A DNA stretch of 64,000 nt from K189A clade bacterium (lineage in GTDB: Bacteria > Pseudomonadota > Gammaproteobacteria > Pseudomonadales > Azotimanducaceae): NCBI GenBank assembly GCA_902613475.1, contig CACMHG010000006.1:18394-82393 (forward strand). Direction: 5' to 3'. Below, piece after piece: positions 8,910 to 16,926 of this stretch (within the stretch, counting starts at the first letter, position 1; every line of letters starts with the position of its first letter). A model generated the notes under the pieces. The model did no database searches, had not been told where the DNA came from, and saw only the letters and a program-made list of their open reading frames with translations. The position numbers and the translations under genes are program-made.

Positions 8910-10748
8910 ATGAGATCTTCCATGCCTGAATCGCCACATGTTGCAACTTTTCTCGAAGGTTCGGTCAGCAATTTGCTGGCATCTTACCGATCCGGTCAGA
9001 TCACACCTGGGGAGGTGATCGAGTATATCGTAACGACATCTGCGGCCATGGCAGACAACCCCATTTGGATCACTCCACCAGACAGGGCAAGACTGCAAAT
9101 CTATCTAGATCGATTGGCTGACACCGAGCCCGATAGCTTGCCCCTGTGGGGTGTGCCGTTTGCGGTGAAAGACAACATCGACATAGCTGGTATGCCGACC
9201 ACGGCAGCCTGCCCGGACTATGCCTATCAGCCCACGGCATCTGCCTTCGTGGTGCAGTGTTTGATCGACGCCGGAGCCATCCCTGTCGGTAAAACCAATC
9301 TCGATCAATTCGCCACTGGCCTCGTGGGCGTACGCTCACCCTATGGCGTGCCGATCAATCCTGCCCTACCCGACCGAATACCCGGCGGCTCCAGTTCTGG
9401 CAGCGCCATCGCCCTGGCCTGCAGCCTGGTGAGCTTCGCGCTGGGCACAGATACCGCGGGCTCAGGACGCATTCCGGCGGCATTCAACCGCCTGACGGGC
9501 TTCAAGTTGTCCAAGGGCTTGCTTTCCACCAGCGGCGTCGTACCTGCCTGCCGAAGCCTCGACTGCGTCACCGTCTTCACTCACAACACCGCAGATGCTG
9601 CCATAGTCGCCAGCGTCGCCGCTACCTTCGATGCAACAGATCCCTTTGCTCGACCCAATTCGCCGAATAACGCGCTTGGTGCTCACAGCCAATGGCAGGA
9701 CCCGCTTAGCTTGGCGGTGATCAACCCCGATCAGCTCGCCTTCTTTGGTGATGCCGACTATGCCGATGCCTACCAAGAGACCATCCGTCGCATTGAACAA
9801 GATAATGTTCAGCTCACGCCTATCGACTTTGAACCCTTTGTGACCGCTGCAAACCAGCTGTACGACGGGCCATGGATCACCGAGCGATATATCGCGATCA
9901 GCGAGCTACTCGAGAGGTCACCCGATGTCATCTTGCCCGTGACCCGCGCCATCATCGGTGCTGGTAAGGAGCGCTATGCAACCGAGGTTTACGAATCGAT
10001 CTATCGGTTAGCAGCCCTGCGTAACCAATGCCTGACAGCGCTGTCCGGTTGTGATGCCTTGCTGACGCCGACGGCGGGCAAACACTTCAGCCTCAAGGAG
10101 TTGGAGGCGGACCCTGTCGGCCACAACCAACGCTTGGGGCATTACACGAACTACATGAATTTATTGGATATGTGTGGCCTTGCGATTCCGGGTTTGGATA
10201 CGGCGTCTGGTTTGCCCTTTGGTATTACCCTGGTTGGCGACAGCTTCCAAGATGCTCGCCTGCTAGCGATTGGCGCTCGCCTAGAACAGATTCTGCGACC
10301 GCAGACACAACCTGACACGGATAAAGCACCGCCGTTCAAAGATCCTGCAGACGTCTACCTCGCGGTCTGCGGGGCACATATGGCGGATTTACCGCTAAAC
10401 CATCAGCTCACCAGTCGAGGCGCCGTGTTGAGCGAAGCGACGGAATCTGCCGCAAAATACAGGCTGTACGCACTCGCGGGTGGGCCACCCATGCGACCGG
10501 GTATGGTTCGCGTAAACGAGGATGGTCGCGCAATCAAGCTAGAAATTTGGCGTATGCCCGCGGCGGCCTTTGCGAGTTTTGTGGGGTTGATACCAAGCCC
10601 CCTCGGTATTGGCACCGTTGAAACGGCATCGGGCAAGCGCGTACCGGGGTTCATCTGCGAGCAGGCGGGTTTGATTGGCGCTACTGACATCACAGAATTC
10701 GGCGGTTGGCGAAGCTTTCTAGCCAGTAAAGCTGTATCCAGCGCCTAA
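8910..10748 (+). CDS. atzF: Allophanate hydrolase
   Basis: Converts allophanate to ammonia and CO2, the last step after urea or guanidine carboxylation. The 612 residues comprise an amidase-signature domain (Lys in FAVKDNID near residue 88, then GGSSSGSAIALA with the catalytic serines and FALGTDTAGSGRIPAAFN) and the C-terminal allophanate hydrolase domain with LYALAGGPPMRPG and LEIWRMP. Length fits the family. The start is either ATG 8910 or ATG 8922; the upstream SD is weak in both cases. It is divergent from the carboxylase operon, whereas in many genomes the genes run together. Confidence 0.9.
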   Translation: MRSSMPESPHVATFLEGSVSNLLASYRSGQITPGEVIEYIVTTSAAMADNPIWITPPDRARLQIYLDRLADTEPDSLPLWGVPFAVKDNIDIAGMPTTAACPDYAYQPTASAFVVQCLIDAGAIPVGKTNLDQFATGLVGVRSPYGVPINPALPDRIPGGSSSGSAIALACSLVSFALGTDTAGSGRIPAAFNRLTGFKLSKGLLSTSGVVPACRSLDCVTVFTHNTADAAIVASVAATFDATDPFARPNSPNNALGAHSQWQDPLSLAVINPDQLAFFGDADYADAYQETIRRIEQDNVQLTPIDFEPFVTAANQLYDGPWITERYIAISELLERSPDVILPVTRAIIGAGKERYATEVYESIYRLAALRNQCLTALSGCDALLTPTAGKHFSLKELEADPVGHNQRLGHYTNYMNLLDMCGLAIPGLDTASGLPFGITLVGDSFQDARLLAIGARLEQILRPQTQPDTDKAPPFKDPADVYLAVCGAHMADLPLNHQLTSRGAVLSEATESAAKYRLYALAGGPPMRPGMVRVNEDGRAIKLEIWRMPAAAFASFVGLIPSPLGIGTVETASGKRVPGFICEQAGLIGATDITEFGGWRSFLASKAVSSA

Positions 10749-10839
10749 GCCAACAACCACTCACCGTACAAAGAAAACTAAAAGACATATGGCGATCAAA
10801 CACGTTTACACCAATAACATCCATAAAGAGCAAAGACTT

Positions 10840-11490
10840 ATGCAAGCAAAGTACGCGACAGCTATTCCTCTCGCTTCAAACCCGACTAGGCCTTGGATAA
10901 GCCCACTACTTATCCTCCTTTCGCTGATGCTGGGTCTTAGCCCCTTGGCATCCACCTTCGCAATGCACCACAAGCAGGGCGAGGCAAAGTCGCAAGAAAG
11001 CGCGCAGTTGGCCTATGCTGAATCCTTCATTGATGCATTCTACTCCTTTGACCCTGCACAACTCGCGCCGTTGATGGCTGCGGCCGAAGAGAGCAAACCA
11101 CGTCTGCTGTACTACCAAGGCTGGGCCGAGGGCGGCAACTACATTGTCCTGGAGCGCGCCTCCTGTGCCATGGAAGAGGCGAACAAGGTTGCCTGTCCTG
11201 TCACCGTACAGGACGACCCTGTGGTCGCGTTGAAAACCGGTTTTAACGTCACCGACACATTCCACCTAACCTTTGACGGTGAAACCCTAGTTGCCGTAGA
11301 TACGAGCTCTAATGACCAGCCAATTTACTACGAGGCCCGCAAGTGGGTTGAGGCAAACATGCCCGAGGTGATGAGCGGCCCGTGCAAAAACAGGAATACC
11401 GAAGACGCGACGCCGGGAGAATGCGCTCGCGCCATGACCAAGGGCTATGCGGCTTACTACGAGGCAGTGGTCGCACCCGCGAAGCCCTAG
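10840..11490 (+). CDS. Secreted protein of unknown function
   Basis: Hypothetical protein of about 216 residues. Seen: a hydrophobic segment (ISPLLILLSLMLGLSPLASTFA) that looks like a long signal peptide, then a mature part with YAESFIDAFYSFDPAQLAPLM resembling the opening of SnoaL/NTF2-like folds, and three cysteines (CAMEE, VACPV, GPCKN). The NTF2-like resemblance is weak. An in-frame ATG at 10789 is an alternative start. It lies alone after allophanate hydrolase, separated by about 90 bases, and no functional link is shown. Confidence 0.6.
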   Translation: MQAKYATAIPLASNPTRPWISPLLILLSLMLGLSPLASTFAMHHKQGEAKSQESAQLAYAESFIDAFYSFDPAQLAPLMAAAEESKPRLLYYQGWAEGGNYIVLERASCAMEEANKVACPVTVQDDPVVALKTGFNVTDTFHLTFDGETLVAVDTSSNDQPIYYEARKWVEANMPEVMSGPCKNRNTEDATPGECARAMTKGYAAYYEAVVAPAKP

Positions 11491-12065
11491 GGTCTTGTGA
11501 GGCCTACATGGCAACGACAAGACCTGACGACGACACGGCCAGAGAAATATCGCGCTCGGCATGCACTTTTTCAGTGAAGGGGTATTCCCTTTTGCACGCT
11601 ATGTGTGCAGAGCGCGACGGAATCGGGCAATCACCCGTACTTTTTTAGCAGCGTTGGGAACCAAGGTTTTTAGACGCAAGCTGGCCTTCTATCCGCGAGG
11701 CTCGAGCTCATAACACCCCTTACGTGAATCCGTGAATTCAGCAGGCACCAGTTCGTCGGAGCAATCCTCCATTTTATCCAACGAAAGAGAGTTTTTTTCT
11801 ATCTTAAACAACGACCTATAGCACCTTACGAAAAGCACTTCGGCCGAGACACTCCAAAACCACCAAGTGGGCAATGCCTCTTGCCCGCTGCCCTGCGGCC
11901 CCGGGCGTGTTCTCCTGTCTCGGCTTACGAAAACTGGGCCTGTTTATTGCATCAAAACAGCCAACCTCATGCCACAGAGGCATGCCGCCGCTGCACTAAC
12001 ACCAGACCACGAGCTTGTCGCGGTGACAATTGGCGAAACATAACGCACGAGAAAGGACGCACTTG
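11491..12065. other. 575-base intergenic region without a supported gene
   Basis: Between the secreted protein gene and the hydroxylase gene. Short open frames here have atypical composition (cysteine- and arginine-rich) and no ribosome sites. A GC-rich inverted stretch near 11881-11909 (GCCCGC and GCGGCCCCGGGC) could form a hairpin. A ribosome site GAAAGGA at about 12050 belongs to the next gene. Nothing else is recognisable. Confidence 0.5.
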
Positions 12066-13100
12066 ATGAACACTCCTTCTGCCGACACAACGATAACAGA
12101 AGACGGTTCTAAACATCTCAAGGATACAGTCGCCGCTACCGAGGTAGAGACGCTGCCAGAGGCGATGGATCCACCTGCCTATGTCTATAAATCGAAACTC
12201 ACGGAATTTCTTTGGACTTTGCCCCAGCCCATCATCGCCCTGACGATGATGTCTGCCGTTGCTATCGCCATTACTGGTGGCTCGATGACGCCAGAGGCTT
12301 TACAAGGCGATGCTGACTTACTGACTAGCTTCTTACTGTTCTCACCGCTTTTTATCATTCTGGCTGCCGAACGTATTTGGACCAAGAAAAAGGGCTGGTT
12401 GTTGAACTGGCGAGAATACGGCGAAGATGCCTTCTGGCTGTTCACAGCGGCTTACATCTGGATACCGCTCGTTTCCGATTACTACAGCACGCCTATTGAA
12501 GACGCCTTTGGGTGGATACGTGATAACTCCTTCATTCCAGTTACCCTTGAAGCCTCAACCATCCCAGGGCTGATTCTCTGTGCGGTGATCGTGCAAACGA
12601 TCTCAGAATTCATCTACTACTGGATTCACCGGTGGTCGCACAGCTATACGCTGCTGTGGAGAACACATGCAACTCACCACCACATTACCAAGATGAGTGC
12701 GATGCGATCTAACCGAACACACCCCACCGAGTTCCTGGCTCTTAGCTTTTCCGCACCGGTTGTTCTAGCGCTGTTCGGAGCGAGCACCGAGGTCATCGCC
12801 GTAAGTGCTGCCCTAGGGTTCATCAACGGTTGGATCACACACTCCAATCTGCCCCTGCGCTCGGGCATATGGAATTGGTACTTCACCTCCCCAGAACATC
12901 ACCAGCTACATCACTCTCACGACTTTGATGACAGCAACAAAAACTTCGGCTGCGGCATCATTATCTGGGACAAGATTTTCGGCACGTTTTCAAACAGCAG
13001 TCATATCGAGCGCTGCGGATCCGGCACGGGCAAACAGCTATCGCTGTTCGATCAGTACATGCTGATGTTTTACTCGAGCGATCGTTTAAAGCAGCTGTAA
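12066..13100 (+). CDS. Sterol desaturase / fatty acid hydroxylase family membrane protein
   Basis: Integral membrane di-iron oxygenase of the fatty acid hydroxylase superfamily. Seen: several hydrophobic segments, then the histidine clusters HRWSH, HATHHHITKMSAMRSNRTHPTE and PEHHQLHHSHDFDDSNKNFG, which form the diiron site. At 344 residues it is longer than minimal members, with about 40 extra polar N-terminal residues. The ATG at 12066 has GAAAGGA upstream and is preferred over 12030. The substrate (sterol, carotenoid or lipid) is unknown. A strong terminator follows. Confidence 0.85.
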   Translation: MNTPSADTTITEDGSKHLKDTVAATEVETLPEAMDPPAYVYKSKLTEFLWTLPQPIIALTMMSAVAIAITGGSMTPEALQGDADLLTSFLLFSPLFIILAAERIWTKKKGWLLNWREYGEDAFWLFTAAYIWIPLVSDYYSTPIEDAFGWIRDNSFIPVTLEASTIPGLILCAVIVQTISEFIYYWIHRWSHSYTLLWRTHATHHHITKMSAMRSNRTHPTEFLALSFSAPVVLALFGASTEVIAVSAALGFINGWITHSNLPLRSGIWNWYFTSPEHHQLHHSHDFDDSNKNFGCGIIIWDKIFGTFSNSSHIERCGSGTGKQLSLFDQYMLMFYSSDRLKQL

Positions 13101-13122
13101 CTGGACCAAGCGAGAGTTCAAG

Positions 13123-13156
13123 GCGGAACGGTGTCTAAGCCGCTCCGCTTTTTTTT
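13123..13156 (+). terminator. Rho-independent terminator after the hydroxylase gene
   Basis: Stem arms GCGGAACGG (13123-13131) and CCGCTCCGC (13140-13148) pair with one mismatch around an eight-base loop, followed by eight T residues. It lies 22 bases after the stop codon at 13100 and separates this unit from the next gene. Confidence 0.85.
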
Positions 13157-13179
13157 GCCAAGCCTTTAAGGAAATTTCT

Positions 13180-13755
13180 ATGCAGCTTACATTTCCCCTC
13201 GTAAAGACACTGCTGTCCGCCATTCTTTTGAGTCTACCTTTGTTGAACGCACAGGCTGACGGCCATGGATTCATTCCCGCCGACTTCCAGCCACCGACGC
13301 TGGTGGAAACCGGTGATTTCATTGTCAAACCACTAGGCCCGGAGCTGATGGAAATTGATTACGTCGCTTACATGTCGTCAATAGAGCATCTGCAGAAAAC
13401 CTTTACCCGCAGTACATCGTGGCCCCATGAGGGTCTGGATATGGACGACGCCCTGCTCGATATGCAGACCGAGGAACGGCGGTTCAATCAGCGCGAATCC
13501 TTCGCTTATGCAGTGCTAACTCCAGACGGCAAGACGGAACTGGGCTGCGTCTATGTTTATCCCAGCAAGAAAGCGGGTTTTGATGCAGTGATTCGTTTGT
13601 GGGTGACGCAAGAACAGTACGATCTTGGGTTTGACGCCACCCTGTACGGTTGGACTCAAAGTTGGATCGAGGCAGCTTGGCCCTTTGAAACTCCGGCCTA
13701 TCCGGGCAGAGCCATTTCATGGAGCAATTGGGAGTCGGTTCCCGAGGCCGGTTGA
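13180..13755 (+). CDS. Secreted GNAT-like protein of unknown function
   Basis: A 191-residue protein with a signal peptide ending near NAQADG. The mature part (LGPELMEIDYVAYMSSIEHL, FAYAVLTPDG, ELGCVYVYPSKKAGFDA) resembles a group of conserved bacterial proteins annotated as GNAT-like, in which ELGCVYV would be the acetyl-CoA strand. An exported acetyltransferase would be odd, so the function remains open. A clear ribosome site, AAGGAAATTTCT, precedes the ATG. It converges with the small acidic membrane protein gene. Confidence 0.5.
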   Translation: MQLTFPLVKTLLSAILLSLPLLNAQADGHGFIPADFQPPTLVETGDFIVKPLGPELMEIDYVAYMSSIEHLQKTFTRSTSWPHEGLDMDDALLDMQTEERRFNQRESFAYAVLTPDGKTELGCVYVYPSKKAGFDAVIRLWVTQEQYDLGFDATLYGWTQSWIEAAWPFETPAYPGRAISWSNWESVPEAG

Positions 13756-13773
13756 TTGAGACACCTACTGGGC

Positions 13774-13792
13774 AGGCAGCCTAGGGCTGCCT
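13774..13792. terminator. Hairpin between convergent genes
   Basis: AGGCAGCC-TAG-GGCTGCCT, an eight-base perfect stem lying between two convergent stop codons (13755 and 13808). No strong T run on either strand, so termination is only likely, not certain. Confidence 0.45.
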
Positions 13793-13807
13793 TCCGCCTA
13801 GAAAGAC

Positions 13808-14092
13808 CTAAGAGCCCTTCTGCTTGCGATAGGAATAGACCATGCCGCCAGTGAAAACAGCAACGGCAATCCACGTCCAAGGGATGGCTTCCATTATTGC
13901 TTCGGCAGTAGCGACCCACTCGTAGTCCCACGACCCGTCAAATCCGTCGAACTCTTCCTCAGCTTCGCTAGTCTCTTGCGCTGCTTCTTCAGAAGAGCCT
14001 TCAATGACTTCTTCAACCTCCGCTGCTGCGGTGTCGTCCGATGGCTCTTGAACTGCCGAATCGCTTACGCGTTGATCAGACGAACTTCTCAT
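13808..14092 (-). CDS. Small acidic tail-anchored protein in the ABC transporter operon
   Basis: A 94-residue protein I do not recognise. The first 60 residues are dominated by Glu, Asp, Ser and Ala. A single hydrophobic segment, WTWIAVAVFTGGMVYS, near the C-terminus is followed by basic YRKQKGS. This suggests a C-terminally anchored protein with an acidic soluble part. It starts 27 bases after the ATPase stop, in the same direction, so it is probably the last gene of the transporter operon. It may be an accessory subunit. Confidence 0.6.
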   Translation of the reverse strand: MRSSSDQRVSDSAVQEPSDDTAAAEVEEVIEGSSEEAAQETSEAEEEFDGFDGSWDYEWVATAEAIMEAIPWTWIAVAVFTGGMVYSYRKQKGS

Positions 14093-14119
14093 GACTTACC
14101 TCGTTTCTATTTCACTGCG

Positions 14120-14911
14120 TTAATGATCCAGCGGCACCGAATCAGCGAGCAGTGCGCTTATCTTTTTAAATACGCGCTCAAACTCGGGTCCGTACTTATC
14201 TCGCTCTAGGTCGTCCTTCGTGCGAGGTATATCGATAGGCAGAGTTGCCACCAATCGACCGGGTTTCGGTGCTAATACAAATATTTTGTCCGCTAGCAAG
14301 ACGGCCTCTTCCAAATCGTGGGTGATGAAGACTACGGTGATGTTCAAGTTGCGCCATATCTCCAGTAGGTGGCGCTGCATGCGGCCGCGGGTCTGGGCAT
14401 CAAGGGCGGCGAAAGGTTCGTCCATCAGCAGCACCTTAGGGCCCGGTGCAAGAGCCCGCGCAATCGCCACGCGCTGCTGCATTCCGCCAGAAAGCTGATT
14501 GGGGTAGTAATCGACAAACTCTCCAAGACCTACACGCTCTACCCAAACCAGCGCTTTTTCACCGCGTCGAGCCTTATCGGGACACTGGTCCTGCAGGCCG
14601 AACATGACGTTCTCTTTAACCGTCAACCAAGGGAAGAGTGAGAACTGCTGAAACACCATGCCGCGGTCTTGGCCAGGCTTGATCACCAGATTGTCCTCCA
14701 CATAGACCCCTCCCTCGCTGGCCTGCTCAAGCCCCGCAGCGATGCGTATCAGGGTCGACTTACCGCACCCTGACGCGCCAACGATGGAAACAAACTCACC
14801 CGTTCTTATTTCGGCGTTAATATTCTGCAAGGCGAGCTTCGGCTCACCCTGGACGAAGAAGGTTTTGCCAAGATCGCGAAACGCGAGTTTCACGCTGGAA
14901 CTAGATAGCAT
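14120..14911 (-). CDS. ABC transporter ATP-binding protein (nitrate/taurine type, urea carboxylase-related)
   Basis: Nucleotide-binding subunit of the SsuB/NrtD/TauB class. Seen: Walker A GASGCGKST, signature LSGGMQQRVAIARA, Walker B VLLMDEPFAALDAQTRG and the switch histidine in FITHDLEEA. The ATG at 14911, seven bases after the permease stop, is preferred over an upstream codon at 14977 that overlaps the permease gene. It energises import of the ligand carried by the adjacent binding protein. Confidence 0.9.
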   Translation of the reverse strand: MLSSSSVKLAFRDLGKTFFVQGEPKLALQNINAEIRTGEFVSIVGASGCGKSTLIRIAAGLEQASEGGVYVEDNLVIKPGQDRGMVFQQFSLFPWLTVKENVMFGLQDQCPDKARRGEKALVWVERVGLGEFVDYYPNQLSGGMQQRVAIARALAPGPKVLLMDEPFAALDAQTRGRMQRHLLEIWRNLNITVVFITHDLEEAVLLADKIFVLAPKPGRLVATLPIDIPRTKDDLERDKYGPEFERVFKKISALLADSVPLDH

Positions 14912-14918
14912 TTGCGTT

Positions 14919-15884
14919 TCAACTGCCGCCAAGACGTTTCTCCTGCCAAGGAAATAGCCGGCGCCCCATGCGTTCAAGCAGCAGATCCGATAGCAGACCG
15001 ATCAAACCGAGAATAATGAGGGCCGCAAATACCATGTCGAAATTTTTGTACCGCGCTTGCTGAGTGATAAACCAGGTAATACCCGATGATGTGCCGATAA
15101 GTTCAGCAACGATCAAATAAGTCCACGCCCAACCAAGCAGAATGCGTAGATCTTTATAAAGATCGGGGAGTATGCCGGGAACCACTACCTGCCAAAGCAA
15201 ACGCAGTCGATTGGCTCCCAAGGTCAGTGCGGCTTCAACGTAACGAGTATCAAGCCGTCGTGTGGTATTCGCGATCACCAGAACCATTTGAAAGAAGGTG
15301 CCGATAAAAATGATCGCCACCTTGGGTGCGTCATGAATGCCTAAAATCGCCACCGCCAGGGCACCAAAGGCCGGCGCAGGGAAGTAGCGCGCAAATTCGA
15401 TAAATGGCTCGGCAAGTTGCGACACGGGTTTGTATGCACCGCACAGCACGCCCAAAGGCACGCCGAGTAAGCAGGAATACAGAAAACCCCAAAATATAAT
15501 CGTGACGCTATGCCAGATGCTCTGATGGAACCACATCTCGCTGCGTCGAACCGGTGGCGTGGTAAAACTGGTGTAAAGAGCCGCTGCTACCTCATGGGGT
15601 GCTGGCAGATAAACGGGATTCGCCGGACTGCCCGTGGGTGCGGCATCGCCACGTTCTAATGCCGATTGTGCCTGTATCTGAAACTGGTCTTTTTCAACCA
15701 GCATTCCCTCTTGATAAAAGGCGACACCTCCGGGGGTGCTGACCTTGATTAAGGGCTGCCAGAGACCGGGCACATAGCTTACCGCTGCCCACAGCAACAA
15801 GGGCAACAAAAACGAACCCATCGTCAGTAGACGGGCCTTATCCTGTCGCCCTACGACAAAAGATGCGTGACTCTGCAATGCCAT
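14919..15884 (-). CDS. ABC transporter permease (nitrate/taurine type, urea carboxylase-related)
   Basis: Inner-membrane permease of the SsuC/NrtB family, 321 residues. Seen: an N-terminal membrane segment, then a polar stretch of about 70 residues (about 45-115), five further hydrophobic segments, and the EAA-loop region EAALTLGANRLRLLWQVVVPGILPDL. The polar insert after the first membrane segment is typical of permeases of this urea carboxylase-linked subgroup. It lies five bases after the binding protein gene and directly before the ATPase gene. Confidence 0.9.
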   Translation of the reverse strand: MALQSHASFVVGRQDKARLLTMGSFLLPLLLWAAVSYVPGLWQPLIKVSTPGGVAFYQEGMLVEKDQFQIQAQSALERGDAAPTGSPANPVYLPAPHEVAAALYTSFTTPPVRRSEMWFHQSIWHSVTIIFWGFLYSCLLGVPLGVLCGAYKPVSQLAEPFIEFARYFPAPAFGALAVAILGIHDAPKVAIIFIGTFFQMVLVIANTTRRLDTRYVEAALTLGANRLRLLWQVVVPGILPDLYKDLRILLGWAWTYLIVAELIGTSSGITWFITQQARYKNFDMVFAALIILGLIGLLSDLLLERMGRRLFPWQEKRLGGS

Positions 15885-15889
15885 CAGTG

Positions 15890-16846
15890 CTACCTGTAAA
15901 GCACATCGCTAATGTAATCGTCCACAGTCTGAGGCGTAGAGTAGACCTTATATTTTATATTGAACGAGTCAGCCACCATGGTTGAACCACCTAGCGACCC
16001 TAAATCTTCTGTAGCCCTATAGCGAGCCATAGCTTCAGCCTTAGCCAGAAAGCGCGTGCCCTTCATGAATTGGGCATATTCGTCCGGGGCTAAACCCACA
16101 CGCGCAGCCATAATCTCAACTGCTGCGGCACTGGTCGCCGGATCGTTTATGAAATCTACAATGCGATACCAGACCTCTATCACCTTACCCCACTCCTCTG
16201 GGTACTGATTCAGGCTTTCTGGAGAAATCGCGAGTGTATCGTAGATCAACCCCGGGTCATTCGATGAGGAGTAAATAGCGGTCGCACCCGGGGACATCTG
16301 AAGCGACTGAGAAGAACTGGGTTGCCAAGCAACAATCGCGTCGACCTCGCCACTAGCGAGCACCATAGGCGTCTCGTTAGTCCGCACATTGACGAGTTCT
16401 ACATCATCCTCAGTAAGTCCAGATTTTTCCAAAGCGCGGAGCAATAGCAAGTGGCCGACGAAGCCAACTTCCACGCCCACTTTTCTGCCGGCAAGCTGCG
16501 AGATATCAGTAATGCCGGGGCGCGCCACGATCATGTCGTTGCCGTTGGAAAAATCGTTGATAATTGCCATCACGGAACGTCTACCCGACGCACCGGTGAC
16601 AAGCGCGTCTCCGTTTGTCATGCAGACAGCGTCTAATTGCCCGGCCGCGTATGCATCCATAGACGCCACATAATCGAACCATTCGAACCGAACGTCGACG
16701 CCAACTTCTTCGAACCAGCCTTTTTCAATGCCAACTTCCCAGGCGACCCATCCAGGCCAATCACTGTAACCAATGACAAGAGGAGCGGCATACGCCAGGT
16801 TTGTTGAAACTAAGGCAACGAAAAACAGTGTGATTCGCCTGAACAT
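15890..16846 (-). CDS. ABC transporter periplasmic binding protein, urea carboxylase-linked family
   Basis: A 318-residue binding protein with a signal peptide (TNLAYA/AP). Seen: [26 protein letters not shown] at the mature N-terminus, [26 protein letters not shown], and [16 protein letters not shown]. These match the NMT1/SsuA-like family associated with urea carboxylase regions (TIGR03427 type). The likely ligand is guanidine, urea or a related amidine, inferred from context and family. It is first gene of the transporter operon, 80 bases after the TonB receptor stop, with a terminator between. Confidence 0.85.
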   Translation of the reverse strand: MFRRITLFFVALVSTNLAYAAPLVIGYSDWPGWVAWEVGIEKGWFEEVGVDVRFEWFDYVASMDAYAAGQLDAVCMTNGDALVTGASGRRSVMAIINDFSNGNDMIVARPGITDISQLAGRKVGVEVGFVGHLLLLRALEKSGLTEDDVELVNVRTNETPMVLASGEVDAIVAWQPSSSQSLQMSPGATAIYSSSNDPGLIYDTLAISPESLNQYPEEWGKVIEVWYRIVDFINDPATSAAAVEIMAARVGLAPDEYAQFMKGTRFLAKAEAMARYRATEDLGSLGGSTMVADSFNIKYKVYSTPQTVDDYISDVLYR

Positions 16847-16873
16847 ATCTCTATTCCATTATTTCTCTCGGAT

Positions 16874-16902
16874 AAAAAAGACGGGGATCAATGATCCCCG
16901 TC
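16874..16902 (-). terminator. Rho-independent terminator after the TonB-dependent receptor gene
   Basis: On the minus strand a perfect ten-base stem GACGGGGATC / GATCCCCGTC with a three-base loop is followed by TTTTTT. It sits between the receptor stop (16927) and the ABC binding protein start (16846), so it ends the receptor transcript or tunes read-through into the transporter operon. Confidence 0.9.
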
Positions 16903-16926
16903 AGTTACTAAACCCCAACGCTCATT

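Noticed and set aside
11881..12066. Small ORF before the hydroxylase gene
   Set aside because: Cys/Arg-rich translation with no domain and no ribosome site.
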